Shown here piece after piece: positions 1 through 6,397 of a DNA stretch of 14,512 nucleotides. Origin of the DNA: Syntrophomonas sp. UBA5432. GTDB lineage: Bacteria > Bacillota > Syntrophomonadia > Syntrophomonadales > Syntrophomonadaceae. A model generated the notes under the pieces. It did no database searches, was not told the origin of the DNA, and was given only the letters and a program-made list of their open reading frames with translations. Position 1 is the stretch's first letter, and each line of letters opens with the position of its first letter. The stretch spans positions 30,200 to 44,711 of the forward strand of contig DIRQ01000142.1 of assembly GCA_002424365.1 (NCBI GenBank), given 5' to 3'. The translations under genes and the position numbers were made by a program.

Positions 1-425
1 TACCTGGTTAAACCCTGGGGATAGACTAATATTATGTTACTATTACCCTTACGGTTAAAGGTAAATATGGACTCCAACAATTGTAGAATTATTTCTATTT
101 CCTCTTCATTATTATTATCTGTGACAACTTCAAATAATGATGCTGGTAATTGCATCCAGTTTAACAGCTTTAACTCCTGTAAACCTTCGTCCAGAAACTC
201 TAATTCAGAGATAGGCATGGAAAACGGAGCTTTAGGCTTACTCTTAATATGAGTTTCCATCAGCCCTATAAACGATTGCAGCCTTTCCTCTTCTTGCGGA
301 GTTATGGCATACTGGAATAAAACATCATAGAGATGTTGTACTACTCTGATTGAGGTAATAGTAGGAAGCGCCAAGTGCTCTTCCTGTCCTAAAAATTTGA
401 GCTGGAATGCGGGTATGTCCTGCAC
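1..425 (-). CDS. Hypothetical protein, N-terminal part, runs off left edge
   Basis: An open frame on the minus strand starts at a GTG at 425 and stays open for 141 codons to the window edge, so the C-terminus is missing. A strong site AAGGAGTGG at 432-440 lies about 9 bases upstream of the GTG and decides the start; an overlapping ATG at 427 is in another frame that stops after 12 codons. The protein begins VQDIPAFQLKFLGQEEHLAL and is soluble-looking: no signal peptide or membrane span, mostly acidic, with an EEE-rich helix around residues 60-66 and an NNNEEEIEIILQLLESIF stretch near residue 110. I do not recognise the family. It is divergent from the small membrane protein gene at 557. Confidence 0.6.
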   Translation of the reverse strand, partial: MQDIPAFQLKFLGQEEHLALPTITSIRVVQHLYDVLFQYAITPQEEERLQSFIGLMETHIKSKPKAPFSMPISELEFLDEGLQELKLLNWMQLPASLFEVVTDNNNEEEIEIILQLLESIFTFNRKGNSNIILVYPQGLTR

Positions 426-431
426 ATTTAT

Positions 432-440
432 CCACTCCTT
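432..440 (-). promoter_or_regulatory. Ribosome binding site fixing a GTG start
   Basis: AAGGAGTGG read on the minus strand, with its AGGAG core 9 bases before the GTG at 425. It is the main support for the partial gene at the left edge. Confidence 0.55.
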
Positions 441-550
441 AAACTACTATTAGTATTAGATTTTACATTATAAATAGTTAAAATGACAGCTTTCTACCCT
501 AAAAAATATTTATCGCCCGGGAAACATAGAATGGGAGTGGGGGGAAGGTT

Positions 551-573
551 TATAGGGTGAGGTGTAAGAGTAA
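551..573 (+). repeat. Partial copy of the GTGAGG interspersed repeat
   Basis: TATAGGGTGAGGTGTAAGAG resembles TATAGAGTGAGGAGTAAGGG at 12671-12690 and the complement of the tracts at 5384-5404 and 12787-12806. It overlaps the start region of the small gene at 557, so either that start uses repeat sequence or the true start is the ATG at 575. Confidence 0.4.
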
Positions 574-763
574 AATGGATTATCACTATTATTCCCGGAG
601 AAAAAGGGATGAGAACAAAATTAACGCGGAGCAAAAAAAGGTGGAAGAGCAAAGATTAAAATATAACCTGTTAGGTATACTTGCTCTGCTTATAGCCCTG
701 TTTTTTGCTCTGGATCTGCTAAATATCGGTGACCATTTAACCCGTTTTTTTACCGGCAACTAA
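557..763 (+). CDS. Small single-span membrane protein, unknown function
   Basis: A 68-codon frame from a GTG at 557; an in-frame ATG at 575 gives 62 residues. GGGGGGAAGG at 539-548 lies 8 bases before the GTG, and GGTGAGGTG at 556-564 about 10 before the ATG, so both starts are possible. The N-terminal half is basic and charged (YYSRRKRDENK, then EQKKVEEQRLKY), probably a short amphipathic or coiled segment. A single membrane helix follows (LLGILALLIALFFALDLL, about residues 38-55 from the GTG), then a short tail. This suggests a cytoplasmic positive N-terminus and one span. I do not recognise a family. The betaine-operon promoter follows about 90 bases downstream. Confidence 0.5.
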   Translation: MRCKSKMDYHYYSRRKRDENKINAEQKKVEEQRLKYNLLGILALLIALFFALDLLNIGDHLTRFFTGN

Positions 764-850
764 ATTAACCCCCCCAATGCCTGTCGGGCATACTCTTAAG
801 GGCACACGCACGCAACCACGGATGAAAATGGCATGAGATGAGGGGGCTGT
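764..850. other. Short intergenic gap, weak hairpin only
   Basis: After the small gene there is a C-run and a 5-bp hairpin ATGCC/GGCAT at about 777-791 without a T-run, so it is not a convincing terminator. A long-range complement (CCCCC...GCC against GGC...GGGGG, about 769-846) may be chance. Confidence 0.3.
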
Positions 851-880
851 TTGAAATCAAGGGGTTATAAAGGGTATAAT
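851..880 (+). promoter_or_regulatory. Sigma-A promoter of the betaine transporter operon
   Basis: TTGAAA at 851-856 and TATAAT at 875-880 are separated by 18 bases. Transcription would start near 887, about 37 bases before the first paired base of the riboswitch aptamer. A second TATAAT at 896-901 has no matching -35. Confidence 0.75.
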
Positions 881-923
881 AGCTAAAGATAATTGTATAA
901 TACTTCTTCCAACGGCAAACTTG

Positions 924-1059
924 CCATTCTCAGGCTTAATCCTGTTTAATCAGGAGCGGGGGAACCAAAATTTTGGGGTGAATCCAGAGAAATCTGGTAG
1001 GGTCGCCCTAGACCCGAATCCGGCAGCTAACCTCGTAAGCAATAGGAAGGGGAGAATGG
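924..1059 (+). promoter_or_regulatory. c-di-AMP riboswitch (ydaO/yuaA leader) aptamer
   Basis: The stretch holds the conserved blocks of the ydaO/yuaA RNA in order: GAGCGGGGGAACC at 954-966, GGGGTGAATCC at 975-985, a GGTAGGGTCGCCC segment near 996-1008, ACCCGAATCCGGCAGC at 1012-1027 and GCTAACCTCGTAAGC at 1026-1040. The closing P1 stem is perfect: CCATTCTC at 924-931 with GAGAATGG at 1052-1059. This RNA class binds c-di-AMP and usually turns expression off. Control of an osmolyte transporter fits the known gene set of the class, since c-di-AMP signalling governs osmolyte and potassium uptake. Roughly 260 bases separate the aptamer from the ATPase gene. Confidence 0.9.
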
Positions 1060-1318
1060 GGATTATAAATGCCTTCTTCAATAAAATTTATCTTATTGTA
1101 TTTTCACATCTGAAGGCTATCCCTTAGTATTTTCTATCTTCTTAGTATTAATCCAACAATATGTGCTGCTTAACTTATGATTTTCAGTATCGGCTTTTAT
1201 TTGTGTGCAATTCGAGTCATTATACCTTCCCGAAGTGTTTTTTAATTTTTCTGGGCAGTATAATTGTAGCCGCATTTGCAGTTGTATTTTTGTAATTTAT
1301 AACAAAGGAATGATTTAT
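1060..1318 (+). promoter_or_regulatory. Long riboswitch expression platform / 5' leader
   Basis: No classical GC-rich terminator is seen here. Complementary pieces alternate: GAAGG at 1046-1050, CCTTC at 1072-1076, GAAGG near 1113 and CCTTCC at 1225-1230, the last followed by T-runs at 1238-1250. GCCTTC at 1071-1076 can pair with GAAGGC near 1112-1117, enclosing a small CAATAA/TTATTG hairpin. These could form competing structures with P1, but this is inference. No coding frame here looks real. Confidence 0.35.
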
Positions 1319-2515
1319 ATGGCAATAATTAAGGTCGAGCATTTGATCAAGATTTATGGGTCAGATACAGACAAGGCCTTAAAATTATTAAACCAGGGCA
1401 TGGATAATGAGAGCATTAAAAAGCAGACTAAACAGGTGGTAGGCGTCAGGGATGTCAGCTTTCAGGTCGAACAGGGTGAAAGCTTTGTTATTATGGGCCT
1501 TTCAGGAAGTGGTAAGTCCACTCTGTTGCGTTGCCTTAATGGTCTAATAAAAGCTACTGCCGGAAAAATAATTATTGATGGGCAGGAGCTTACAGGTATG
1601 TCTTCTCGCCAGTTAGAAGAACTACGTCGTAAAAAAATGGGCATGGTATTTCAGCGTTTTGCCCTCTTGCCCCATCGAACTGTACTGGGGAATGTTGGTT
1701 ATGGTCTGGAAGTACAGGGAATTGCCCGAGATAAACGCGACCAACAGGCCCTGCAAGCTATTGAAATGGTTGGACTTAAAGGCTGGGAAGATTCTTATCC
1801 GGCCAATCTTAGTGGTGGTATGCAACAGCGAGTGGGAATTGCCCGGGCTCTGGCTACAGACCCGGATATTTTGTTGATGGACGAGCCTTTCAGTGCTCTG
1901 GACCCTTTGATAAGACAGGAAATGCAGGATGAATTACTGGAGATTCAAAATAAGCTACAGAAAACCATTATATTTATTACCCATGATTTGGATGAGGCGC
2001 TAAAGATAGGAGAGCGGATTGCCCTTATGAAAGACGGGAAAATTGTACAGATGGGACAGCCGGAGGATATATTACTATCTCCGGCTACCGAATATGTGGC
2101 TCGTTTTGTGGAAAATGTCAACTACTCTCGGGCATTAACGGCATCATCGGTAATGGTTAAAGCGAGGAACGTAGTTCATCCCAAAGATGGCCCCATGACT
2201 GCTTTGCATATTATGGAAAAGTTTGGAATGTCATCTCTATTTGTTACTGACCGCCCGGGTAAACTACTGGGGTATATAAATGCTGACGATGCTTACGAGA
2301 TTGCTAATCAGGGAATAAGACAACTGGATACGATTATTAAAAAGGATGCTCCGGTGACTCAACCGGATACCCCGTTATGTGACCTTCTGGATGTAATGGC
2401 CCATACCAAAGTACCAGTAGCAGTAATTGATGAAACTAATCATCTGAAAGGGGTACTGGTAAGGGGCTCAGTGATAGCCGGTCTGGCAGGGGAAAGGAGG
2501 GAAACCTATGAGTAG
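1319..2515 (+). CDS. opuAA: Glycine betaine/L-proline ABC transporter ATPase with CBS pair
   Basis: Cytoplasmic ATPase that drives uptake of glycine betaine or a similar compatible solute. I choose the ATG at 1319 (398 residues, like ProV/OpuAA of about 400) because AAAGGAA at 1304-1310 is well spaced and the protein then starts MAIIKVEHLIKIYG; the frame is open further upstream but that is leader RNA. Walker A GLSGSGKST is at residues 60-68, the signature LSGGMQQRVGIARAL near 164, Walker B ILLMDEP near 186, and the H-loop THD near 222. Residues from about 275 to the end form two CBS domains, which sense ionic strength or bind c-di-AMP in relatives. The stop overlaps the permease start. First gene of a three-gene operon behind the c-di-AMP riboswitch. 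Could equally be called proV. Confidence 0.93.
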   Translation: MAIIKVEHLIKIYGSDTDKALKLLNQGMDNESIKKQTKQVVGVRDVSFQVEQGESFVIMGLSGSGKSTLLRCLNGLIKATAGKIIIDGQELTGMSSRQLEELRRKKMGMVFQRFALLPHRTVLGNVGYGLEVQGIARDKRDQQALQAIEMVGLKGWEDSYPANLSGGMQQRVGIARALATDPDILLMDEPFSALDPLIRQEMQDELLEIQNKLQKTIIFITHDLDEALKIGERIALMKDGKIVQMGQPEDILLSPATEYVARFVENVNYSRALTASSVMVKARNVVHPKDGPMTALHIMEKFGMSSLFVTDRPGKLLGYINADDAYEIANQGIRQLDTIIKKDAPVTQPDTPLCDLLDVMAHTKVPVAVIDETNHLKGVLVRGSVIAGLAGERRETYE

Positions 2516-3368
2516 TATGATGGACAGTATTCCGCCTATACCTCTGGGTAAATGGACGGATCAGGCTATTGATTATTTGCAGGCGGAGTGGGGTGAGTCA
2601 ACCCAGGCCTTTGCTACCGGAATGGAAGAACTGATTAAGGGTTTACAGGGTTTTTTGATAAACATGCCCCCGGAATTATTGATAATTATTTTTGGCCTAT
2701 TAGCCTGGTGGTTGGTAAATAAAAAAACTGCGCTGTTTACCATAATCGGGTTGATGTTTATTTATAATATTGGTTTATGGAAAGTATCAATGGACACTTT
2801 AGCACTGGTAATTGGGGCGGTAGCATTATGTATGCTCATAGGAATTCCCCTGGGGATACTGGCTGCAAAAAATACTACAGCTCATCGAATTATTAGTCCA
2901 GTACTGGATTTTATGCAAACCCTGCCGGCATTCGTATATCTCTTGCCGGCTATCCCTTTTTTTGGTCTGGGTGTAGTTCCTGCGATTTTAACTACCATCG
3001 TTTTCGCTATGCCTCCGGTAATAAGACTTACTGATCTGGGATTAAAACAGGTTCCGGAGGAACTGGTGGAATTGGGAAAATCGTTCGGTTCAACTTTTTT
3101 GCAAATGTTGTTTAAGATAGAATTACCTTTGGCGCGAGCAAGTATATTAGCTGGGATTAATCAGTGTATCATGCTTTCTCTGTCAATGGTGGTTGTGGCT
3201 GCCATGATTGGTGCTAAAGGCCTGGGAGGTGTTGTATGGACGGCTATTCAGCAGCTTAAGATGGGTATGGGTTTTGAGGCTGGTGTGGCCATAGTTATTT
3301 TGGCCATTATACTTGACCGCATAACCCAAAACTTGGGGAAAACAACGAGAAGGGAGAATGACATATGA
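2508..3368 (+). CDS. opuAB: Glycine betaine/proline ABC transporter permease
   Basis: Inner-membrane permease of the betaine transporter (ProW/OpuAB family), 286 residues. The ATG at 2508 overlaps the ATPase gene by 8 bases and has AGGAGG about 8 bases upstream. After a hydrophilic N-terminus (to about residue 45) there are roughly six to seven membrane segments, the first being LLIIIFGLLAWWLV. The cytoplasmic EAA-type coupling loop is visible as VPEELVELGKSFGSTFLQML followed by the family-typical ELPLARASILAGI. The DFMQTLPAFVYLLPAIPFFG block is strongly conserved in ProW-type permeases. The stop overlaps the start of the binding-protein gene, so the three genes are translationally coupled. 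Confidence 0.92.
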   Translation: MSSMMDSIPPIPLGKWTDQAIDYLQAEWGESTQAFATGMEELIKGLQGFLINMPPELLIIIFGLLAWWLVNKKTALFTIIGLMFIYNIGLWKVSMDTLALVIGAVALCMLIGIPLGILAAKNTTAHRIISPVLDFMQTLPAFVYLLPAIPFFGLGVVPAILTTIVFAMPPVIRLTDLGLKQVPEELVELGKSFGSTFLQMLFKIELPLARASILAGINQCIMLSLSMVVVAAMIGAKGLGGVVWTAIQQLKMGMGFEAGVAIVILAIILDRITQNLGKTTRRENDI

Positions 3369-4255
3369 AAAAGAGAACTCTATTAGTTATTAGTCTGATG
3401 TTACTGATGGCCTTTTCTATAGTTGCTGTTGCTGGCTGTGGGGGTGGAGGCGAGCAGGCGGAAAAAAAGGGACCGGTAAAGCTCCTCTATGTGCAGTGGG
3501 CCTGTGCCAGTGCTGAAACCCACGTAATGAAAGCCATTCTGGAAGATAAGATGGGCTATGAAGTTGAAATTATGGATGTTACGGCTGCCGCTATGTATGA
3601 AGGACTGGCCAATAAAAAGGCTGATGCCTTTTTTACCGCCTGGTTACCAGTAACCCATGGTGAATACATGAAACAGGTTAAAGACCAGGTTGAGGATCTG
3701 GGACCCAGTATGGAAGGAGCTAAAATTGGCCTGGTAGTTCCCCAGTATGTCACCATTGATTCCATTGAAGAGATGAATGCGGTTAAGGATAAATTTGATG
3801 GTAAAATTACCGGTATTGATTCCGGTGCTGGTATTATGATAGCAAGTGAAGAGGCCATTAAAAATTATAACCTGGACTATGAGCTGGTCGAAGGCAGCGA
3901 AGGTACTATGATTGCTTTATTGAAACAGGCTATTGATAATAATAAATGGGTAGTCGTAACTGGTTGGACTCCACATTGGAAATTCGCCCGCTGGGATCTC
4001 AAGTATCTGGATGACCCCAAGAAGGATTATGGTGAGGCTGAAACTATTAATACTATAGTAAGACAAGGCTTGAAGGAAGATATGCCTGAGGTTTATACTC
4101 TGTTTGATAACTTTGCCTGGACCCCGGAAGACCTGGGCTCAGCCATGGGCCTGGCAGAGGATTTGGGAAATGCTGAGGATGGAGCTCGGGAATGGATTAA
4201 GCAGAATCCGGAACTGGTTAATAGCTGGTTACCTGATCAATATAAAGACAAATAG
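3365..4255 (+). CDS. opuAC: Glycine betaine-binding lipoprotein
   Basis: Extracellular substrate-binding lipoprotein of the betaine transporter, 296 residues. It starts with a basic, hydrophobic signal peptide (MKKRTLLVISLMLLMAFSIV) and a lipobox VAGC with the lipidated Cys at about residue 25, then a glycine-rich linker. The mature part is an OpuAC/ProX-type domain. Aromatic-rich segments typical of quaternary-amine binding are present: VQWACASAETHV near residue 43, FFTAWLPVTHGEY near residue 90 and VTGWTPHWKFARWDLKYL near residue 200. The ATGA overlap with the permease stop and a GGGAG site upstream support the start. The gene is followed directly by a 12-bp-stem terminator. The exact ligand (betaine, proline, carnitine) cannot be told from sequence alone. 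Confidence 0.92.
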   Translation: MKKRTLLVISLMLLMAFSIVAVAGCGGGGEQAEKKGPVKLLYVQWACASAETHVMKAILEDKMGYEVEIMDVTAAAMYEGLANKKADAFFTAWLPVTHGEYMKQVKDQVEDLGPSMEGAKIGLVVPQYVTIDSIEEMNAVKDKFDGKITGIDSGAGIMIASEEAIKNYNLDYELVEGSEGTMIALLKQAIDNNKWVVVTGWTPHWKFARWDLKYLDDPKKDYGEAETINTIVRQGLKEDMPEVYTLFDNFAWTPEDLGSAMGLAEDLGNAEDGAREWIKQNPELVNSWLPDQYKDK

Positions 4256-4260
4256 GGTTT

Positions 4261-4297
4261 TTACCCCCCGGCTAACAGGCCGGGGGGTAAGTTTTTT
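4261..4297 (+). terminator. Strong intrinsic terminator of the betaine operon
   Basis: TTACCCCCCGGC at 4261-4272 and its exact complement at 4279-4290 form a 12-bp stem with a 6-base loop, followed by GTTTTTT. On the other strand the hairpin is followed by A residues, so it is not a standard terminator for the converging trpS. Confidence 0.9.
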
Positions 4298-5288
4298 AAT
4301 CCAAATAATTGATGCCCATAGCTTCACGTACTTCCTCCATTGTGTCTAACGCTGTTCGATGAGCTTTTTTGGTGCCTTCCATCAATATTTCCCGGATGGA
4401 ATCATTTTTATATTTTTCTCTTCTTTCCCGCATAGGTTCTAACAACTGATTTATCTTTTCACTTAACTTCTTCTTGCAGTTTACACAGCCAATATGCCCC
4501 TGGCGACAGTCATTTTCTATCTCTTGAACCTCTTCCGGGTTGAAAACCCGCTGGTATTCATATACCGTACAGACTTCCGGGTGACCCGGGTCAGTCTTAT
4601 GAATACGGGCCGGATCAGTTACGGCATTCCTGATTTTTTGCCATACCTCTTCGGGAGTATCAGCTAAAAAAATGGCATTATTAAGACTCTTACTCATTTT
4701 CGCTTTACCATCCAGCCCTATCAGACGGGGAACATCTCCAACCAAGACCTCGGGTTCTATCAGCACTGATTTATACAAATCGTTGAAACGGCGCACAATT
4801 TTTCGGGCTAATTCAATGTGAGGAATTTGGTCTTCCCCAACTGGTACCAGATGGGCTTTGAATATACTGATATCAGCTGCCTGACTTACCGGATAGCCCA
4901 GGAAACCATAAGTCATGTCTTTAAAACCATGCTGGGCGGCCTCACTTTTGACAGTAGGGTTGTGGCGTAACACATTTACAGAGGTAAACATGGAATAATA
5001 CATGGTTAATTCGTGAATTTCGGGTATCATACTCTGAATAAATATAGTAGACAATTCGGGATCCAGGCCGGCAGCTAAATAATCGCTGGTAATCTGAAAG
5101 ACATCTCGTTTCAAGTTCTCGTCTTTTTCCCAATGGGTGGTAAGAGCCTGTACATCAGCAATAATAATATAGCTTTCGTATTCCTTCTGTAGTTTAACCC
5201 GGTTGGCCAGGCTACCTACGTAATGGCCCAGATGCAGACTTCCGGTAGGCCGATCCCCGGTTAAAATACGCTTCTTGCCCTCCGGCAT
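4296..5288 (-). CDS. trpS: Tryptophanyl-tRNA synthetase, Fe-S cysteine type
   Basis: Charges tRNA-Trp with tryptophan in the cytoplasm. I place the start at the ATG at 5288 (330 residues, MPEGKKRILTGDRPTGSLHL), with AGGA 8 bases upstream; the more upstream ATG at 5297 directly abuts the GG of that site and has no room for a ribosome. Class I motifs are clear: HLGH at residues 19-22 and KMSKS near 197-201. Four cysteines at about 240, 261, 268 and 271 (C-x20-C-x6-C-x2-C by my count) resemble the [4Fe-4S] motif known in Thermotoga maritima TrpRS. The gene converges on the betaine operon, about 40 bases from its stop. Control is by the T-box leader upstream; a repeat lies between leader and gene. 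Confidence 0.95.
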   Translation of the reverse strand: MPEGKKRILTGDRPTGSLHLGHYVGSLANRVKLQKEYESYIIIADVQALTTHWEKDENLKRDVFQITSDYLAAGLDPELSTIFIQSMIPEIHELTMYYSMFTSVNVLRHNPTVKSEAAQHGFKDMTYGFLGYPVSQAADISIFKAHLVPVGEDQIPHIELARKIVRRFNDLYKSVLIEPEVLVGDVPRLIGLDGKAKMSKSLNNAIFLADTPEEVWQKIRNAVTDPARIHKTDPGHPEVCTVYEYQRVFNPEEVQEIENDCRQGHIGCVNCKKKLSEKINQLLEPMRERREKYKNDSIREILMEGTKKAHRTALDTMEEVREAMGINYLD

Positions 5289-5332
5289 ATCACTCATCCT
5301 TTCTTAATTAAACTTTCATGTATGCAGAGCAC

Positions 5333-5361
5333 ATACAACCATGAATGAAAATAAGTTGTAT
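5333..5361. repeat. Inverted repeat between T-box and trpS
   Basis: ATACAAC at 5333-5339 and GTTGTAT at 5355-5361 are perfect complements with a 15-base loop. It lies in the trpS 5' untranslated region next to the interspersed repeat, perhaps part of the same insertion. Confidence 0.35.
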
Positions 5362-5383
5362 CGGCTTGGCAGAGTTAGGAACT

Positions 5384-5472
5384 CTCCTTACCCCTCACTC
5401 TAGACAATTAGTTAAGTTCTCAATTCGAAGAAATAGTAAGACAACTTTGTTATTAACGTATTTTCCCATTAA
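5384..5472. repeat. Interspersed repeat copy A (about 90 bp)
   Basis: CTCCTTACCCCTCACTCTAG and the following bases align with copy B at 11545-11642: shared blocks include CCCCTCACTC, CTAGACAATT, TTAAGTTCT, AATTCGAA, AAGACAA, TTTGTTATTA and a closing CATTAA/TTATTAA tract, with a few short indels. No coding function seen. It sits inside the transcribed leader of trpS, downstream of the T-box terminator. Confidence 0.6.
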
Positions 5473-5476
5473 ACAT

Positions 5477-5508
5477 AAAAATAGCCCCTGTCCGCAAGGG
5501 ACGGAGGC
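5477..5508 (-). terminator. T-box attenuator hairpin of trpS
   Basis: On the minus strand GCCTCCGTCC (5508-5499) pairs with GGACAGGGGC (5493-5484), 9 of 10 positions, loop CTTGC, followed by TATTTTT. It lies just after the T-box sequence, the standard place for the terminator that competes with the antiterminator. Confidence 0.88.
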
Positions 5509-5728
5509 TTCCGCGGTGCCACCCTTATTGACCATTATGGTCCACTTAAACAGGCGCTTACTAACGCTTTTTCCCAATAACGGGGGATAACCGGCCCGGC
5601 CTAATCTGCTAATTTAGCATTTCAGCCTGCTACTCCAAGGTCCATTCACCCCACCTTTAGTACCGGTTTCCAGCCTCCCGGCTCTCTGTAACTATTCAAT
5701 AGAGCTACTAATCCTTATCATGGTATTT
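5477..5728 (-). promoter_or_regulatory. T-box riboswitch leader, tRNA-Trp specific
   Basis: A complete T-box leader reads toward trpS. Stem I begins with an AGAGAGCCGGGAGGCTGG region at about 5688-5671. The specifier loop reads GTGAATGGACC, giving the codon UGG (plus-strand bases 5642-5644), followed by a purine as usual, and then CTTGGAG. The T-box proper AGGGTGGCACCGCGG lies at about 5525-5511 and contains the tRNA-acceptor-binding bulge sequence. A terminator follows. Uncharged tRNA-Trp is expected to stabilise the antiterminator and allow trpS transcription. The specifier agrees with the downstream gene, an independent check on both calls. Confidence 0.93.
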
Positions 5729-5754
5729 AAATTTAATATATTTTAAAAATACCA
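5721..5754. repeat. Inverted repeat over the trpS -10 region
   Basis: TGGTATTT at 5721-5728 and AAATACCA at 5747-5754 are perfect complements around an AT-rich core that includes the -10 box of the trpS promoter. It could be an operator, or a by-product of base composition. Confidence 0.35.
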
Positions 5755-5763
5755 TAGGTACAA
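5735..5763 (-). promoter_or_regulatory. Promoter of the trpS transcript
   Basis: On the minus strand TTGTAC (5763-5758) and TATATT (5740-5735) are separated by exactly 17 bases. Transcription would start near 5728, just before the T-box Stem I. Confidence 0.65.
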
Positions 5764-5914
5764 CGTGAAGTTCAAGCTTTGTCTTAAAGTAATTTTAATT
5801 TAAGTTGCGAAATTCAGTTTATGAATTATAATATTTATAGTATATGATTAAAAAAATACTAGGAAATAGCGGAAAAATAAAGAACAACAATAAATGTATA
5901 AATCACCCATTAAT
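5764..5914. other. AT-rich divergent intergenic gap
   Basis: Between the trpS promoter and the marR promoter region I see AT-rich sequence without a supported gene, RNA or clear hairpin. Confidence 0.4.
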
Positions 5915-5943
5915 CTAAGTGATTAAACTTAGTAGGTTATAAT
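5915..5943 (+). promoter_or_regulatory. marR promoter with palindromic operator candidate
   Basis: TATAAT at 5938-5943 is a good -10. In the -35 position lies a perfect palindrome CTAAGT-gattaa-ACTTAG (5915-5932) instead of a consensus -35. MarR proteins commonly bind such repeats and repress their own gene, so autoregulation is likely but inferred. Confidence 0.5.
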
Positions 5944-5967
5944 TAAATTATGTAAAGGAGTATACCA

Positions 5968-6390
5968 ATGACTGATTTTTATACTTTCCTTTGTTTTAGT
6001 ATGCGAGCAGCAATGAAGAAAATTGATCGCCATTTAAGTGGTCAGTTGGAACCATACGGGGTAAGCATACCACAGACGTTTGTTCTCACCTGTCTATATG
6101 ACGAGAATGGTATTACCCTGAAAGAAATAGGTAATCGGACTTTGATAGATAGTTCGTCGATGACGGTTCTGGTTGACAAGCTGGAGAAAGACAAATTAGT
6201 GGAAAGGCAGCTTGACCCGGAAGACCGCAGGGCCATCAGGGTCTATATCACCGATAAAGGTAAAGCTATAGCTGAAGAACTGGTTAAAATAGGAACCGAG
6301 TTTAATGTTCAGCTGTACGACATGCTGGGAGAGGGCAACCAGAAAGAATTTACTCACGGTATTAAAAATCTTTTAAATGGATTAGAATAG
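5968..6390 (+). CDS. MarR-family transcriptional regulator
   Basis: A 140-residue winged-helix DNA-binding protein of usual MarR length, expected to act as a dimer. AAAGGAG at 5954-5960 lies 7 bases before the ATG. The N-terminal helix (residues 1-25) is the dimer part. The helix-turn-helix spans about residues 50-80 (LKEIGNRTLIDSSSMTVLVD), followed by the wing with the family hallmark DPEDRRAIRVYITDKG near 91-106, including the conserved DxRR. The C-terminal helix completes the dimer interface. No cysteine sensor pattern stands out and the ligand is unknown. The gene converges on the AP-like pair with only 7 bases between stops and has a palindrome in its own promoter. Its targets are not known; it may control itself only. 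Confidence 0.9.
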   Translation: MTDFYTFLCFSMRAAMKKIDRHLSGQLEPYGVSIPQTFVLTCLYDENGITLKEIGNRTLIDSSSMTVLVDKLEKDKLVERQLDPEDRRAIRVYITDKGKAIAEELVKIGTEFNVQLYDMLGEGNQKEFTHGIKNLLNGLE

Positions 6391-6397
6391 AAAATTA

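Noticed and set aside
34..252. Plus-strand frame of 72 codons
   Set aside because: It lies opposite the open minus-strand frame with a good RBS, has low-complexity Ser/Asn-rich content and no RBS.
769..846. Long-range C-run/G-run pairing upstream of the betaine promoter
   Set aside because: Large loop, interrupted stem and no T-run; probably chance.
921..1127. Plus-strand frame of 68 codons
   Set aside because: It covers the c-di-AMP aptamer; the sequence is explained by conserved RNA blocks.
1205..1318. N-terminal extension of the betaine ATPase
   Set aside because: No RBS at the upstream start, no family match for the extra 38 residues, and the ATG at 1319 has a proper RBS.
4261..4297. 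Bidirectional terminator serving trpS as well
   Set aside because: On the minus strand the stem is followed by A residues rather than T residues, so only the betaine operon has a standard signal here.
5345..5590. Frames on both strands in the trpS leader (81 and 60 codons)
   Set aside because: They overlap the T-box, its terminator and a repeat; no RBS and no protein-like composition.
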